Shown here: piece after piece, positions 1 through 6,950 of the stretch
How the letters are laid out: every line of letters begins with the position of its first letter
Position numbering within the stretch: position 1 is the first letter of the stretch
Assembly: GCA_050999155.1 (NCBI GenBank)
Contig: JBPCPM010000150.1
Location: forward strand, 1-21,237
Direction: 5' to 3'
Origin: JBPCPM01 sp050999155
GTDB lineage: Bacteria > Actinomycetota > Thermoleophilia > Solirubrobacterales > 70-9
DNA length: 21,237 bases
Notes under the pieces: generated by a model
Told to the model about the DNA's origin: nothing
Databases searched by the model: none
The model's input: only the letters and a program-made list of their open reading frames with translations
Program-made: the position numbers and the translations under genes

Positions 1-112
1 CCTTGTCGTAGTCGGGCTCGTCGGGCGTGGGGTGGATGCAGTCGACGGGACAGACCTCCACGCAGGAGTTGTCCTTCTGGCCGATGCAGGGTTCCGCGAT
101 GACGTAGGCCAT
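1..112 (-). CDS. 7Fe-type ferredoxin, N-terminal part (gene runs off the window edge)
   Basis: The first 37 residues are visible, beginning MAYVIAEPCIG. The cysteines at 9, 17, 21 and 25 have the spacing of the 3Fe-4S/4Fe-4S (7Fe) ferredoxins: C-x7-C-x3-C-P-x2-C. The position where Azotobacter FdI has its extra Cys (residue 12) is Gln here, as in Thermus-type 7Fe ferredoxins. The protein is a small cytoplasmic one-electron carrier; its partner cannot be read from the window. The ATG at 112 is preceded by an AAGGAG sequence about 12 nt upstream, a rather long spacer. The second cluster-binding half and the stop lie outside the window, so the total length (about 75-110 residues in the family) is not seen. 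Family assignment is firm; 7Fe versus 8Fe is inferred from the first half only. Confidence 0.9.
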   Translation of the reverse strand, partial: MAYVIAEPCIGQKDNSCVEVCPVDCIHPTPDEPDYDK

Positions 113-181
113 TCGGTGGAAATGCTCCTTGGTGGCTAGCGGGAACGAGCGCCGGACGGAGGAAGAGTCCGGAAGCCGCAC

Positions 182-187
182 ATTCTA
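182..187 (-). promoter_or_regulatory. possible -10 element (TAGAAT) upstream of the ferredoxin gene
   Basis: Read on the minus strand this is TAGAAT, a good TAnnnT -10 hexamer, about 70 nt upstream of the ferredoxin ATG at 112. No convincing -35 lies 17 nt further upstream. It sits downstream of the preceding gene's stop and of a possible hairpin, a sensible place for a promoter. The call rests on the hexamer alone. Confidence 0.3.
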
Positions 188-199
188 TTCGGCCGGTCT

Positions 200-225
200 G
201 GCGCCCGCGCTGCGAGCGGAGCGCC
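200..225 (-). terminator. possible hairpin after the 73-residue membrane protein gene
   Basis: Outer arms GGCGC (200-204) and GCGCC (221-225) enclose inner arms CGCT (208-211) and AGCG (215-218), forming an interrupted GC-rich hairpin just downstream of the stop codon at 228-230. There is no T-run after it on the minus strand, so it is at best a weak or Rho-assisted terminator. Confidence 0.3.
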
Positions 226-227
226 GT

Positions 228-449
228 TCAGCTCGGTGAGTGCTTGGGCGGATCGTTGAACCCGTCACCGAACTTGGCGCTCTTGAGCGACTTGAAGAAC
301 GCGACCACCATGTAGACCAGCAGGGCGAAGCCCAGGAACCACAGCAGTGTGTTGAGAATCGGCCCGATGTCCACCGCATAGGTGGCGATGAACAGGCCGA
401 CGGCCAAGAGAAAGATCAGGGGTAAAGACCAGCGGGGAGGAGAGAGCAT
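228..449 (-). CDS. small two-helix membrane protein, function unknown
   Basis: This 73-residue product begins MLSPPRWSLPLIFLL and has two hydrophobic stretches, about residues 9-27 and 32-51. They are followed by a basic segment (FFKSLKSAK) and a short polar tail. The pattern fits two membrane helices with a cytoplasmic C-terminus. I do not recognise a named family. An in-frame TAA lies four codons before the ATG, and no alternative start codon lies between them, so 449 is the only nearby choice; no Shine-Dalgarno sequence is visible. The gene lies between the groEL terminator and the ferredoxin gene and is probably independent of both. The clean hydrophobic pattern is the main reason to believe it is real. 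Confidence 0.6.
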   Translation of the reverse strand: MLSPPRWSLPLIFLLAVGLFIATYAVDIGPILNTLLWFLGFALLVYMVVAFFKSLKSAKFGDGFNDPPKHSPS

Positions 450-519
450 GATGGGCTCGGATTACCCGGCGAGCCGCGGTCCGAATCCTGTGCGGGCCGA
501 AGGTCGGTCCCCCCAACGA

Positions 520-550
520 CGAGGGGCCCGGCGAAATGCCGGGCCCCTCG
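520..550 (-). terminator. groEL operon terminator hairpin
   Basis: A perfect 13-bp inverted repeat lies at 520-532 and 538-550, with a 5-nt loop (GAAAT on the plus strand), 26 nt beyond the groEL stop codon. It is almost entirely G and C. On the minus strand the sequence after the stem is GTCGTTGGGG, so the U-tract of a classical intrinsic terminator is missing; this is common for high-GC actinobacterial hairpins. Confidence 0.75.
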
Positions 551-576
551 GTCCGTCCAGCAGGCGAAAGGCCTGC

Positions 577-2214
577 CTACATCATCCCGCCCATGTCGGG
601 CATGCCGCCTCCGGGCATCCCGCCGCCGCCGTCCTTCTCGGGCGGCTCGGCCACGATGCACTCCGTGGTGAGGATGTTCTTGGCGATCGATGCCGCGTTC
701 TGCAGCGCCGACCGGGTGACCATCGTCGGGTCGATGACCCCGGCGCCGATCAGGTCCCCGTACTCGCCCGTGGAGGCGTTGAGACCCTGGCCGGGCTTCA
801 TCTCCACGATCTTCGAGACCACGACCGATCCCTCCATGCCGGAGTTCTCGGCGATCTGACGGATGGGTTCCTGCAGCGAGCGCTTGATGATCGCCGCTCC
901 GGTCCGCTCGTCGAGATCCTCGTAGCTGTCGAGATCGACCGAGTCGCTCGCGTTGAGCAGCGCCACGCCGCCACCGGGAACGATGCCCTCTTCCAGGGCG
1001 GCCCGGGTGGCCTGCAGCGCGTCCTCGACGCGGTGCTTCTTCTCCTTCATCTCGGTCTCGGTCGCAGCTCCGACCTTGACGACCGCGACTCCACCGGCCA
1101 GCTTGGCCAGACGCTCCTGGAGCTTCTCGCGATCGAAGTCGGAGTCGGTGTTCTCGACCTCCTGCTTGATCTGCTTGATCCGGCCCTTGATCTGCTCGGC
1201 GTCACCGTTGCCGTCGATGATCGTCGTGTCGTCCTTGGACACCACGATGCGACGGGCACGGCCGAGCTGGCTGACCTGGGTGTTCTCCAGCTTGAGACCC
1301 ATCTCCTCGGTGATCACTTCGCCACCGGTGAGAATCGAGATGTCCTCGAGCATCCGCTTGCGGCGATCGCCGAAGCCGGGCGCCTTGACCGCCACACCCG
1401 TGAAGGTGCCGCGGAGCTTGTTGACCACCAGGGTGGCCAGGGCCTCGCCCTCGAGGTCCTCGGCGATGATCAGAAGGGTCTTGCCCGACTGCATCACCTG
1501 CTCGAGCACCGGGAGCAGGTCCCGGACGTTGCCGATCTTCTGGTTGGCGATCAGCACGTACGGGTCCTCGAGGACAGCTTCCATGCGGTCCTGGTCGGTG
1601 ACCATGTACGGGGAGATGTAGCCCTTGTCGAACTGCATCCCCTCGGTGAACTCCAGCTCCATGCCGAAGGTCTGGCCCTCTTCGACGTTGACCACGCCGT
1701 CCTTGCCGACCTTCTCGATGGCGTCGGCGATGATGTTGCCGATCTCGTCGTCGGCGGCCGAGATGGCCGCGACACGCGCGATCTGGTCCTTGTCGCCGAT
1801 CTCCTGCGACTGCTCGTCGGCCAGGTGCGCGACAACGGCGTCGACGGCAATCTCGATCCCCTTGCGCAGGGCGAGCGGGTTGGCGCCGGCCGCCACGTTC
1901 TTGAGCCCGTGACGAACGATCGTCTGGGCCAGCAGCGTGGCGGTGGTGGTGCCGTCGCCGGCGACGTCGTTGGTGGCCGTGGCCACCTCACGCACGAGCT
2001 GGGCGCCCTGGTTCTGGAAGACGTCCTCGACCTCGATCTCGCGAGCGATGGTCACGCCGTCGTTGGTGATGGTGGGGGCGCCGAACTTCTTGTCGAGCAC
2101 CACGTACCGGCCCTTGGGACCGAGCGTGACCTTGACCGCGTTGGCGACCGCGTCCACGCCTTCCTGCAGTGCTGCACGCGCTTCCGCGTCGTACTTCAGC
2201 TCCTTGTGAGCCAT
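577..2214 (-). CDS. groL: 60-kDa chaperonin GroEL
   Basis: A 545-residue product of standard length that forms the double-ring ATP-driven folding chamber in the cytoplasm with GroES. Visible signatures are TLGPKGR near residue 30, TNDGVTIARE near 50, the ATP-site segment NDVAGDGTTTA near 83-92, and VPGGGVALL near 413. The C-terminus ends in Gly/Met repeats (GGGMPGGGMPDMGGMM), the canonical flexible cavity tail. The ATG at 2214 has a clear Shine-Dalgarno (GAGGAGG). groES ends 39 nt upstream, and both genes share the CIRCE-controlled promoter at 2581-2626. In many actinomycetes the groES-linked copy carries a His-rich tail; here it has the canonical one. Nothing is truncated. Confidence 0.99.
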   Translation of the reverse strand: MAHKELKYDAEARAALQEGVDAVANAVKVTLGPKGRYVVLDKKFGAPTITNDGVTIAREIEVEDVFQNQGAQLVREVATATNDVAGDGTTTATLLAQTIVRHGLKNVAAGANPLALRKGIEIAVDAVVAHLADEQSQEIGDKDQIARVAAISAADDEIGNIIADAIEKVGKDGVVNVEEGQTFGMELEFTEGMQFDKGYISPYMVTDQDRMEAVLEDPYVLIANQKIGNVRDLLPVLEQVMQSGKTLLIIAEDLEGEALATLVVNKLRGTFTGVAVKAPGFGDRRKRMLEDISILTGGEVITEEMGLKLENTQVSQLGRARRIVVSKDDTTIIDGNGDAEQIKGRIKQIKQEVENTDSDFDREKLQERLAKLAGGVAVVKVGAATETEMKEKKHRVEDALQATRAALEEGIVPGGGVALLNASDSVDLDSYEDLDERTGAAIIKRSLQEPIRQIAENSGMEGSVVVSKIVEMKPGQGLNASTGEYGDLIGAGVIDPTMVTRSALQNAASIAKNILTTECIVAEPPEKDGGGGMPGGGMPDMGGMM

Positions 2215-2253
2215 ATGCGAATCCTCCTCGGAAAGAGTTTTGGGGTGGGGCGG

Positions 2254-2547
2254 CTAGCCCTGGACCTTGGCCAGGACGTCGGACTCGCGCAGGACGATGA
2301 CGTCGTCGCCTTCGACCTTGATCTCCGTGCCGCCGTACTTGCTGTAGAGGACCTCGTCGCCCTCGCTGACATCGAGGGGGATGCGCTTCTCGCCCTCGTC
2401 GTCCCAGCGGCCGTCGCCGACGGCCAGGACCTTGCCCTTCTGGGGCTTTTCCTTGGCGGTGTCGGGAAGCACGAGACCGCTGGCGGTCACCTCGTCCTCC
2501 TCGACCGCCTTGACGATCAGCCGATCGCCCAGGGGCTTCAAGTTCAT
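2254..2547 (-). CDS. groS: 10-kDa co-chaperonin GroES
   Basis: The product is 97 residues, starting MNLKPLGDRLIVKAVEEDEV. It carries the mobile-loop region (TASGLVLPDTAKEKPQKG) and the GroES core VLAVGDG / EGDEVLYSKYGGTEI. It is the lid of the GroEL chamber. The reading frame continues upstream, through the CIRCE element, to 2649. The ATG at 2547 is chosen because it matches the family N-terminus and has a strong AGGAGGAG Shine-Dalgarno 5 nt upstream. It is the first gene of the groES-groEL operon. Confidence 0.98.
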   Translation of the reverse strand: MNLKPLGDRLIVKAVEEDEVTASGLVLPDTAKEKPQKGKVLAVGDGRWDDEGEKRIPLDVSEGDEVLYSKYGGTEIKVEGDDVIVLRESDVLAKVQG

Positions 2548-2580
2548 CTGTACTCCTCCTGCTATCTCGTTGACGTCTCT

Positions 2581-2611
2581 GGTTGGCACTCTAACGGTGA
2601 GAGTGCCAACC
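2581..2611 (-). promoter_or_regulatory. CIRCE operator (HrcA binding site)
   Basis: A perfect inverted repeat TTGGCACTC-N9-GAGTGCCAA occupies 2583-2591 and 2601-2609, and the symmetry extends two more bases each side (GG...CC). It matches the CIRCE consensus TTAGCACTC-N9-GAGTGCTAA at 16 of 18 positions, the two changes being compensatory. It starts a few bases after the predicted transcription start, the classical position for HrcA repression relieved by heat shock. Confidence 0.96.
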
Positions 2612-2620
2612 CGCGTTCCG

Positions 2621-2626
2621 AGTATA
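2621..2626 (-). promoter_or_regulatory. groES promoter -10 element (TATACT)
   Basis: On the minus strand the hexamer is TATACT, one change from TATAAT, lying 9 nt upstream of the CIRCE repeat. It predicts a start near 2614 and a leader of about 67 nt. No good -35 (TTGACA) is found 17 nt upstream; the region there reads GTGCGA. The position relative to CIRCE supports it strongly. Confidence 0.7.
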
Positions 2627-2638
2627 GGACACGCCACG

Positions 2639-2679
2639 CCGGATCGCACGAAACCTGCCTTGGAGGCACGCAGATCCGG
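2639..2679 (-). terminator. possible terminator structure after the ASCH gene
   Basis: Arms CCGGATC (2639-2645) and GATCCGG (2673-2679) form a 7-bp outer stem that begins right after the ASCH stop codon (2680-2682). Inside it TGCCT (2656-2660) and AGGCA (2664-2668) form a small second hairpin. No T-run follows. It could separate the ASCH transcript from the heat-shock operon, but the loop between the outer arms is long. Confidence 0.35.
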
Positions 2680-3081
2680 TCAGTTGCGCGAGGGGGTCTC
2701 GCCGTTGCCGTACTGCGAGGTGGGCCGCTCGATGATCTGCGCGAAGTGGACCACCGTCACCGTGTCGCCGGTTCCGATGCTGCGGTTGTAGATCTGCTCG
2801 AGGAAGCTGATGGTCTCCTCGACCCGCCGGAACTCGGGGTTGTCGCGCTCGACCTCGCGGGGAGAGAGGTCAGCGACCTTCTTGACCTCGACATCCTCGA
2901 TGACGGCTGAGAAGATCTTCTCGCGAGGCGAGCCGGTAAAGCCGACCGTCACCCACACGATCTGGCCCTCCTCGTACTTGCGGGACTTGTTCCCCAGCCG
3001 GATAGTGGCGGTCTTGCGCCCGCGGCGCAGCTGATCGACGAAGACCGGCGAGTAGAAGTTCAGGCAAAGCAGGGTGCTCAC
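2680..3081 (-). CDS. ASCH domain protein
   Basis: A 133-residue product, MSTLLCLNFYSPVF..., that fits one complete ASCH domain, a PUA-like beta-barrel. The signature GxKxxTxR appears as GRKTATIR at residues 21-28, followed by YEEGQIVWVTVG and a late strand DTVTVVHFAQI. ASCH proteins are thought to bind RNA or modified nucleosides; some relatives are nucleases or amidohydrolases, so the substrate is not predictable. The start is a GTG at 3081, 13 nt after the pcm stop, without a strong Shine-Dalgarno, and matches the usual N-terminus. It is the last gene of a likely crp-pcm-ASCH run. Confidence 0.88.
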   Translation of the reverse strand: MSTLLCLNFYSPVFVDQLRRGRKTATIRLGNKSRKYEEGQIVWVTVGFTGSPREKIFSAVIEDVEVKKVADLSPREVERDNPEFRRVEETISFLEQIYNRSIGTGDTVTVVHFAQIIERPTSQYGNGETPSRN

Positions 3082-3094
3082 GGCGGATCGGAGC

Positions 3095-3754
3095 CTAGTC
3101 GATGCCCGGCCCTGCCGGGTCGAAGCCCTGCGCGCCGATCAGCGGCACGAATCGGCAGGGCCCCAGCACGGTACGCCGGGTCCGGTCGCCGTCGCGCTCC
3201 ACGACCGTCAGCAGCTCCTCGCCCCCCGAGCGCACGGGCACCACCATCCGGCCGCCCTCGCCGAGCTGCGAGACGAGGGCGCCGGGGACAGCCGGGGCCA
3301 CCGCGTGGACCGCGATGGCCTGAAACGGCGCATCGGCCGGGGCGCCGACGCTGCCATCCCCCACCCGCAGGTCCGCGTCGACCCCCAGCCGGCCCAGCGT
3401 GGTGGATGCCGCCGCGGCCAGCCGCGGGTTGCGCTCGATGGAGATCACGTGGGACGCCAGGCGGCCGAGCACGGCGGTGGAGTAGCCGGAGCCGGTTCCC
3501 ACCTCGAGCACGCGCTCGGAGCCCCGGAGCTCGAGGGCCTGGGCCATCGCGGCAACGATCCACGGCTGGGAGATCGTCTGGCCGTCGCCGATGCCCAGGG
3601 CCCGATCCTCGTAGGCGCGATCGCGTTGCCCGGCGCCGACGAACCGCTCCCGTGGCACCCGGGCCATCGCCTCGAGAACGCACCGGTCGGAGATCCCCCG
3701 GCGGGCGAGCTGGTCGGAGACCATCCGCCTGCGCTGGACTGCCCACCCGGCCAC
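3095..3754 (-). CDS. pcm: Protein-L-isoaspartate O-methyltransferase
   Basis: A 219-residue product that repairs aged proteins by methylating L-isoaspartyl residues with S-adenosylmethionine. Family signatures are AMARVPRERFVG near residue 29, the catalytic-region segment DGQTISQPWIVA near 57-68, the SAM-binding motif I VLEVGTGSGYSTA near 82-94, and the C-terminal PCRFVPLIG. Length is typical. The GTG at 3754 lies 6 nt after the upstream regulator's stop; an internal ATG at 3724 (MVSDQL) is an alternative start. The 6-nt gap suggests cotranscription with the Crp/Fnr gene. Confidence 0.95.
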   Translation of the reverse strand: MAGWAVQRRRMVSDQLARRGISDRCVLEAMARVPRERFVGAGQRDRAYEDRALGIGDGQTISQPWIVAAMAQALELRGSERVLEVGTGSGYSTAVLGRLASHVISIERNPRLAAAASTTLGRLGVDADLRVGDGSVGAPADAPFQAIAVHAVAPAVPGALVSQLGEGGRMVVPVRSGGEELLTVVERDGDRTRRTVLGPCRFVPLIGAQGFDPAGPGID

Positions 3755-3760
3755 GGTGGC

Positions 3761-4465
3761 TCAGTACACGAAGCCGTCCAGGCGGGCCCGGTCGAGGACC
3801 GTCACCCGTCCCCGTCCGACGGCGATCACGCCGTCCCGCTCCAAGATGGCCAGAAAGCGGCTGACGCTCTCCCGCGACGTTCCGGCCAGCTGGGCGAGGT
3901 CCGCCTGGGTCATCCGGACCGTCACCTGTTCCGGGCTGCCGTTCGTTTCGTCGGCGGTGAGCCGGGCCAAGACGCCGGCCACACGGCTGGGCACGGTCTG
4001 GAAGGACTGCCGGGAGATCCGCTCGTTGGCCTCGCGGATCCGGCGGGTCAGCGCGATGACCATCTGCAGCGTGATCTCCACGTTGTCGCGCAGCACCGCG
4101 CGCATCTCCGACGCCGGAAGGGCGAGCAGCTCGGTCGGTTCGAGCGCCTCGACGCTGGCCGAGCGCACCTCCCCGTCGATCATCGACAGCTCGCCGAAGA
4201 ACTCGCCCGGGCCGAAGGTGGCCAGCGTGATCACCCGGCCGTCCGGGTGCTGGCGGGTCACGCGACACCGACCTTCGCGCACGATGTAACAGGACGTCCC
4301 CTCGTCTCCCTCCTGGAAGATCCGCATCCCGGACTCATGCGAGCGCGGGACGGCTACCCGGGCAATCCGGGCCAGCTGGTCGGCTGAGAGCTCCGCGAAC
4401 AGGGGTATGCGCCCCAGCAACGCGGTGATCTCGGCGCCCTCGTCCCTCACCTCCACGTCGGGCAT
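3761..4465 (-). CDS. Crp/Fnr-family transcriptional regulator
   Basis: The product is 234 residues from the ATG at 4465. It has an N-terminal cyclic-nucleotide-binding beta-roll (about 15-125) containing FGELSMIDGEVRSAS, where Glu92, Arg101 and Ser102 correspond to the cNMP-contacting residues of Crp. A dimer helix follows, then a C-terminal winged helix with TQADLAQLAGTSRESVSRFL at about 186-205. The recognition helix resembles that of Crp (SRESVSR against SRETVGR). No Fnr-type cysteine cluster is seen, so ligand control is likelier than oxygen sensing. A GTG at 4486 would add seven residues. The ATG at 4465 is preferred because a -10 hexamer sits exactly 7 nt upstream, pointing to a leaderless mRNA. 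pcm follows 6 nt downstream. Confidence 0.92.
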   Translation of the reverse strand: MPDVEVRDEGAEITALLGRIPLFAELSADQLARIARVAVPRSHESGMRIFQEGDEGTSCYIVREGRCRVTRQHPDGRVITLATFGPGEFFGELSMIDGEVRSASVEALEPTELLALPASEMRAVLRDNVEITLQMVIALTRRIREANERISRQSFQTVPSRVAGVLARLTADETNGSPEQVTVRMTQADLAQLAGTSRESVSRFLAILERDGVIAVGRGRVTVLDRARLDGFVY

Positions 4466-4472
4466 GGGTCCC

Positions 4473-4478
4473 ATTATC
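4473..4478 (-). promoter_or_regulatory. leaderless promoter -10 (GATAAT) for the Crp/Fnr gene
   Basis: On the minus strand GATAAT is followed by 7 nt (GGGACCC) and then the ATG at 4465. The expected transcription start therefore falls on the A of the ATG, the standard geometry of leaderless actinobacterial promoters. No good -35 is visible. If transcription starts here, the upstream GTG at 4486 cannot be used. Confidence 0.6.
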
Positions 4479-4497
4479 GCACGCACCCGGGGTCACG

Positions 4498-4516
4498 ATG
4501 CCCCATCCCATGCCCC
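4498..4516 (-). repeat. direct repeat GGGGCAT x2 upstream of the Crp/Fnr promoter
   Basis: Two copies of GGGGCAT (minus strand) lie at 4516-4510 and 4504-4498, a 12-bp period. The second covers the expected -35 position of the GATAAT promoter. The gap is only about 60 nt, so the pair could be an activator or repressor site; it could equally be chance in GC-rich sequence. Confidence 0.3.
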
Positions 4517-4526
4517 GAGCGGGGGG

Positions 4527-5363
4527 TCAGGGCTTGAGACGGTGGCCGCTGGAAAACAGGTGCTGGGCCCAGGCGACGAGCACGACAGCAATGGAGATCG
4601 TCACCGCGAAGCACAGCGCGATGCTGATGTCGCTCTCTCCCAGGAACCCGTAGCGGACGAGATTCACGAGGTAGAACAACGGGTTGAGGTGGGAGATCTC
4701 CTCCCAGGGGGAGGGCAGGATGTCGATCGAGTAGAAGACGCCGCCGACGAACGCGAGCGGCAGGATCACGACGTTGTTGATGAACGCGGCGTTGTCCCAG
4801 TTCTCGGCGTAGATGCCCACGATCACGCCCAGGGCACCGAACAGCGTGACCAGGAGCACCACGCCGAACACCAGCGCCACCGGCTCGCGGATCGGGGTGC
4901 CGGTGATCGGCATCGCCACCGCGGCCAGGGCGATGCCGATAGCCAAGGCGCGGAACCAGCCGCCCGCCGAGAAGCCGACGTGCATCTGCCAGGCGCGCAT
5001 CGGCGCGCTGAGGACGTCGTTGACGTAGCGGTCCGAGCGCGCCTGGAACAGGCTGGAGGAGTTGTTGGCGTAGGCGGCCTGGGCCATGGCCATCGCGATC
5101 AGACCCGGGACGATGAACACCTCGTAGTCGAAGTCCGACACGCCCCGGATCCGCCCGCCGAGCGAGAGGCCGAAGACGAGGATGAACAGGCCCGAGGAGA
5201 CCACCGGGGCCAGGACCGTCTGGGTCCACAGGCGCGCCACCCGCAGGCACTCGCGCATGGCCAGCGAGGTGAACCCGCGCCACGGGCGGGGCGCCGGGCG
5301 CAGCGGCCGGTCCGTGCTCGTCGCTTGCGGGCGCGGTGTCGGGGGTTCGGAGACGGCGCTCAT
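4527..5363 (-). CDS. ABC-2 type exporter permease
   Basis: A 278-residue integral membrane subunit. After a proline-rich cytoplasmic N-terminus (about 1-30) there are roughly six hydrophobic segments. The family pattern GGVFYSIDILP...HLNPLFYLVNLVRYGFLG lies between about residues 210 and 250, as in DrrB/NodJ-type exporters of drugs, lipids or polysaccharides. The frame stays open upstream to 5582, but that part is Arg/Pro-rich noise over the ATPase gene. The ATG at 5363 overlaps the ATPase stop as ATGA, so translation is coupled. Together with the ATPase it should form a homodimeric-permease exporter in the plasma membrane; the substrate is unknown. Nearness to dTDP-sugar genes hints at a glycoconjugate but is not evidence. 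Confidence 0.93.
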   Translation of the reverse strand: MSAVSEPPTPRPQATSTDRPLRPAPRPWRGFTSLAMRECLRVARLWTQTVLAPVVSSGLFILVFGLSLGGRIRGVSDFDYEVFIVPGLIAMAMAQAAYANNSSSLFQARSDRYVNDVLSAPMRAWQMHVGFSAGGWFRALAIGIALAAVAMPITGTPIREPVALVFGVVLLVTLFGALGVIVGIYAENWDNAAFINNVVILPLAFVGGVFYSIDILPSPWEEISHLNPLFYLVNLVRYGFLGESDISIALCFAVTISIAVVLVAWAQHLFSSGHRLKP

Positions 5364-6112
5364 GCCGCGCCGGCTCGTTCCCGGCCGACCGTCTTCAGGT
5401 AGACGTCCTCGAGGGTGTGGACGCCGAAGCGGCGTTTGAGGCCCGAGGCGGTGTCGCGGGCGAGGATGCGGCCCTCGCCGATCAGGGCGATGTCGTCGCA
5501 CAGCGACTCGGCCTCCTCGAGGTAGTGCGTGGTGAGGATCACCGTGGTTCCGGCCGCGTGCAGGCGGCGGATGTAGGACCACAGCTCGCGGCGCAGCTCG
5601 ATGTCGACGCCCGCGGTCGGCTCGTCGAGGATGACCAGGGGCGGTTCATGCAGCAGGGCCCGGGCGAGGGTCAGCCGCCGCTTCATGCCACCGGAGAGCT
5701 TCGGCGCCCGGACGTCGGCCTTGTCCCGCAGGTCGAAGACGTCCATCATCTCCTCGGCGCGCCGGTCGCAGGCGGCACGATCCAGCCCGAAGTAGCCGCC
5801 GTGGTAGACGAGCGTCTCGCGCACGGTGAGGAACCGATCGAGGTTCGCGTCCTGCTCGGCCACTCCGACCAGCCGCCGGGCCTGCAGGGTGTCCCCGGGG
5901 AGACCGAAGACCCGGATCTCGCCGGTGTCGGTCCGCAGGAGGTTGCACACCGCGCTGATCAGGGTCGTTTTGCCCGCGCCGTTGGGCCCGAGCAGACCGA
6001 AGAACCCTCCGGCCGGGACGGTGAGGTCGAGGTCCTCCAGAGCGACGGTCCCGTCGTCGTAGGACTTGCGCAGGCCGCGGATCTCCAGCGCGGGGGTGGG
6101 TGAATCAGCCAT
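5360..6112 (-). CDS. ABC transporter ATP-binding protein (DrrA/NodI/CcmA-like)
   Basis: A 250-residue ATPase. Walker A is GPNGAGKTT near residue 43, the signature is LSGGMKRRLTLARAL near 139, and Walker B is LVILDEPTAGVD near 159-170. The H-loop segment is LTTHYLEEAE. The order and the ABC-2 partner place it with exporters of the DrrA/NodI group. The ATG at 6112 lies inside the end of nei2, an 8-nt overlap, and its stop overlaps the permease start by 4 nt. It therefore appears to be translated from a message that also carries lhr and nei2. No strong Shine-Dalgarno is seen, consistent with coupling. Confidence 0.96.
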   Translation of the reverse strand: MADSPTPALEIRGLRKSYDDGTVALEDLDLTVPAGGFFGLLGPNGAGKTTLISAVCNLLRTDTGEIRVFGLPGDTLQARRLVGVAEQDANLDRFLTVRETLVYHGGYFGLDRAACDRRAEEMMDVFDLRDKADVRAPKLSGGMKRRLTLARALLHEPPLVILDEPTAGVDIELRRELWSYIRRLHAAGTTVILTTHYLEEAESLCDDIALIGEGRILARDTASGLKRRFGVHTLEDVYLKTVGRERAGAA

Positions 6113-6947
6113 CGGCGACAGGGTACGGACCGGCGCTCGCCGGCCTCGTCGGATGACGTGGTGGGGCCGGGCCGGGCTGGCAGGTCTCGCACCAGTAGGT
6201 CGTGCGGTTGTCGTCTCCCTGGCCGCGCGAGCGAACCAGTCCGCCGCAGGTCGGGCACGGCTTCCGTGCGCGGCGGTAGATCCGGCGCGGCGCGCGACCG
6301 GTGATGCCGGCGCCGCGGCGTATCAGGGCCCGGATCCTGGCGAGCACGTGGCCCAGGGCCTCGTCGTCGAGCCCGCCAATCGGCACCCACGGCGACACCC
6401 GGGCCGCGAAGCACCCCTCGCTCTTGAACAGGTTGCCGATCCCGGCGACCGCGCGCTGGTCGAGCAGGGCGTCGCCGAGGGTCCGTTCGGGCCCGCGGGA
6501 CCGCAGGCCCCGGATCGCCCTGGCACGGTCGAACTCCCGGTCGAGGATGTCCGGGCCCAGCGCCCCGACGCGCCGATCGCGGCGTGCGTGGCCGCCGCGC
6601 ACCAGCTCGAGGACGGGCCCGCCGAACTGCACGACCTGCATCTGGTCGGTCCCGAGAATCAGCCAGGCGCCGGTGGGTGAGCGGCGCCACGCCGAGCCGC
6701 GTGGGTAGACGTGCCAGCGGCCGTTCATGCGCAGGTGGCTGCGGATGGCGAGGTCGTCGCCGAAGTGCAGCGTCAGGTACTTGCCGACCGGCTCGGTCGA
6801 GGTCAGCCGGCGTCCGGCCAGCAGCCGCTCGGCCGACCGCAGGTGCGCCGCGCGGGGGTTCGGCACCTGCACCTCGGTCAGGGGCCTGTCGAGCAGGGCG
6901 CTGCCGACCCGCTCGGCGGCGCGGCGGATGCTGTCGCCTTCAGGCAC
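6105..6947 (-). CDS. nei2: Nei2-type DNA glycosylase / AP lyase (Fpg/Nei family)
   Basis: The product is 280 residues and starts with the catalytic MPEGD. In this family Pro2, exposed after Met removal, makes the Schiff base at damaged bases, and Glu3 assists. Lys56 lies in VGKYLTL, HLRMNGRW (71-78) is the void-filling region, and the helix-two-turn-helix segment AVAGIGNLFKSEG lies near 166-178. A C-terminal zinc finger has Cys231/Cys234 and Cys253/Cys256, with an Arg (248) in the finger. It removes oxidised bases in base excision repair. The start is GTG, 3 nt after the lhr stop. The lhr-nei order matches mycobacteria (Rv3296-Rv3297), which favours Nei2 over Fpg. A Pro-rich tail of about 24 residues follows the finger. 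Confidence 0.94.
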   Translation of the reverse strand: MPEGDSIRRAAERVGSALLDRPLTEVQVPNPRAAHLRSAERLLAGRRLTSTEPVGKYLTLHFGDDLAIRSHLRMNGRWHVYPRGSAWRRSPTGAWLILGTDQMQVVQFGGPVLELVRGGHARRDRRVGALGPDILDREFDRARAIRGLRSRGPERTLGDALLDQRAVAGIGNLFKSEGCFAARVSPWVPIGGLDDEALGHVLARIRALIRRGAGITGRAPRRIYRRARKPCPTCGGLVRSRGQGDDNRTTYWCETCQPGPAPPRHPTRPASAGPYPVADG

Positions 6948-6950
6948 GGC

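Noticed and set aside
382..2910. An 842-residue open frame on the plus strand across groEL and groES
   Set aside because: It is the antisense shadow of groEL/groES in high-GC DNA. It is Leu/Asp/Val-rich and low in complexity, has no recognisable domain, and runs through the CIRCE element.
5364..5582. N-terminal extension of the ABC permease frame
   Set aside because: It is an Arg/Pro/His-rich shadow of the ATPase gene; the ATGA overlap at 5360-5363 marks the real start.
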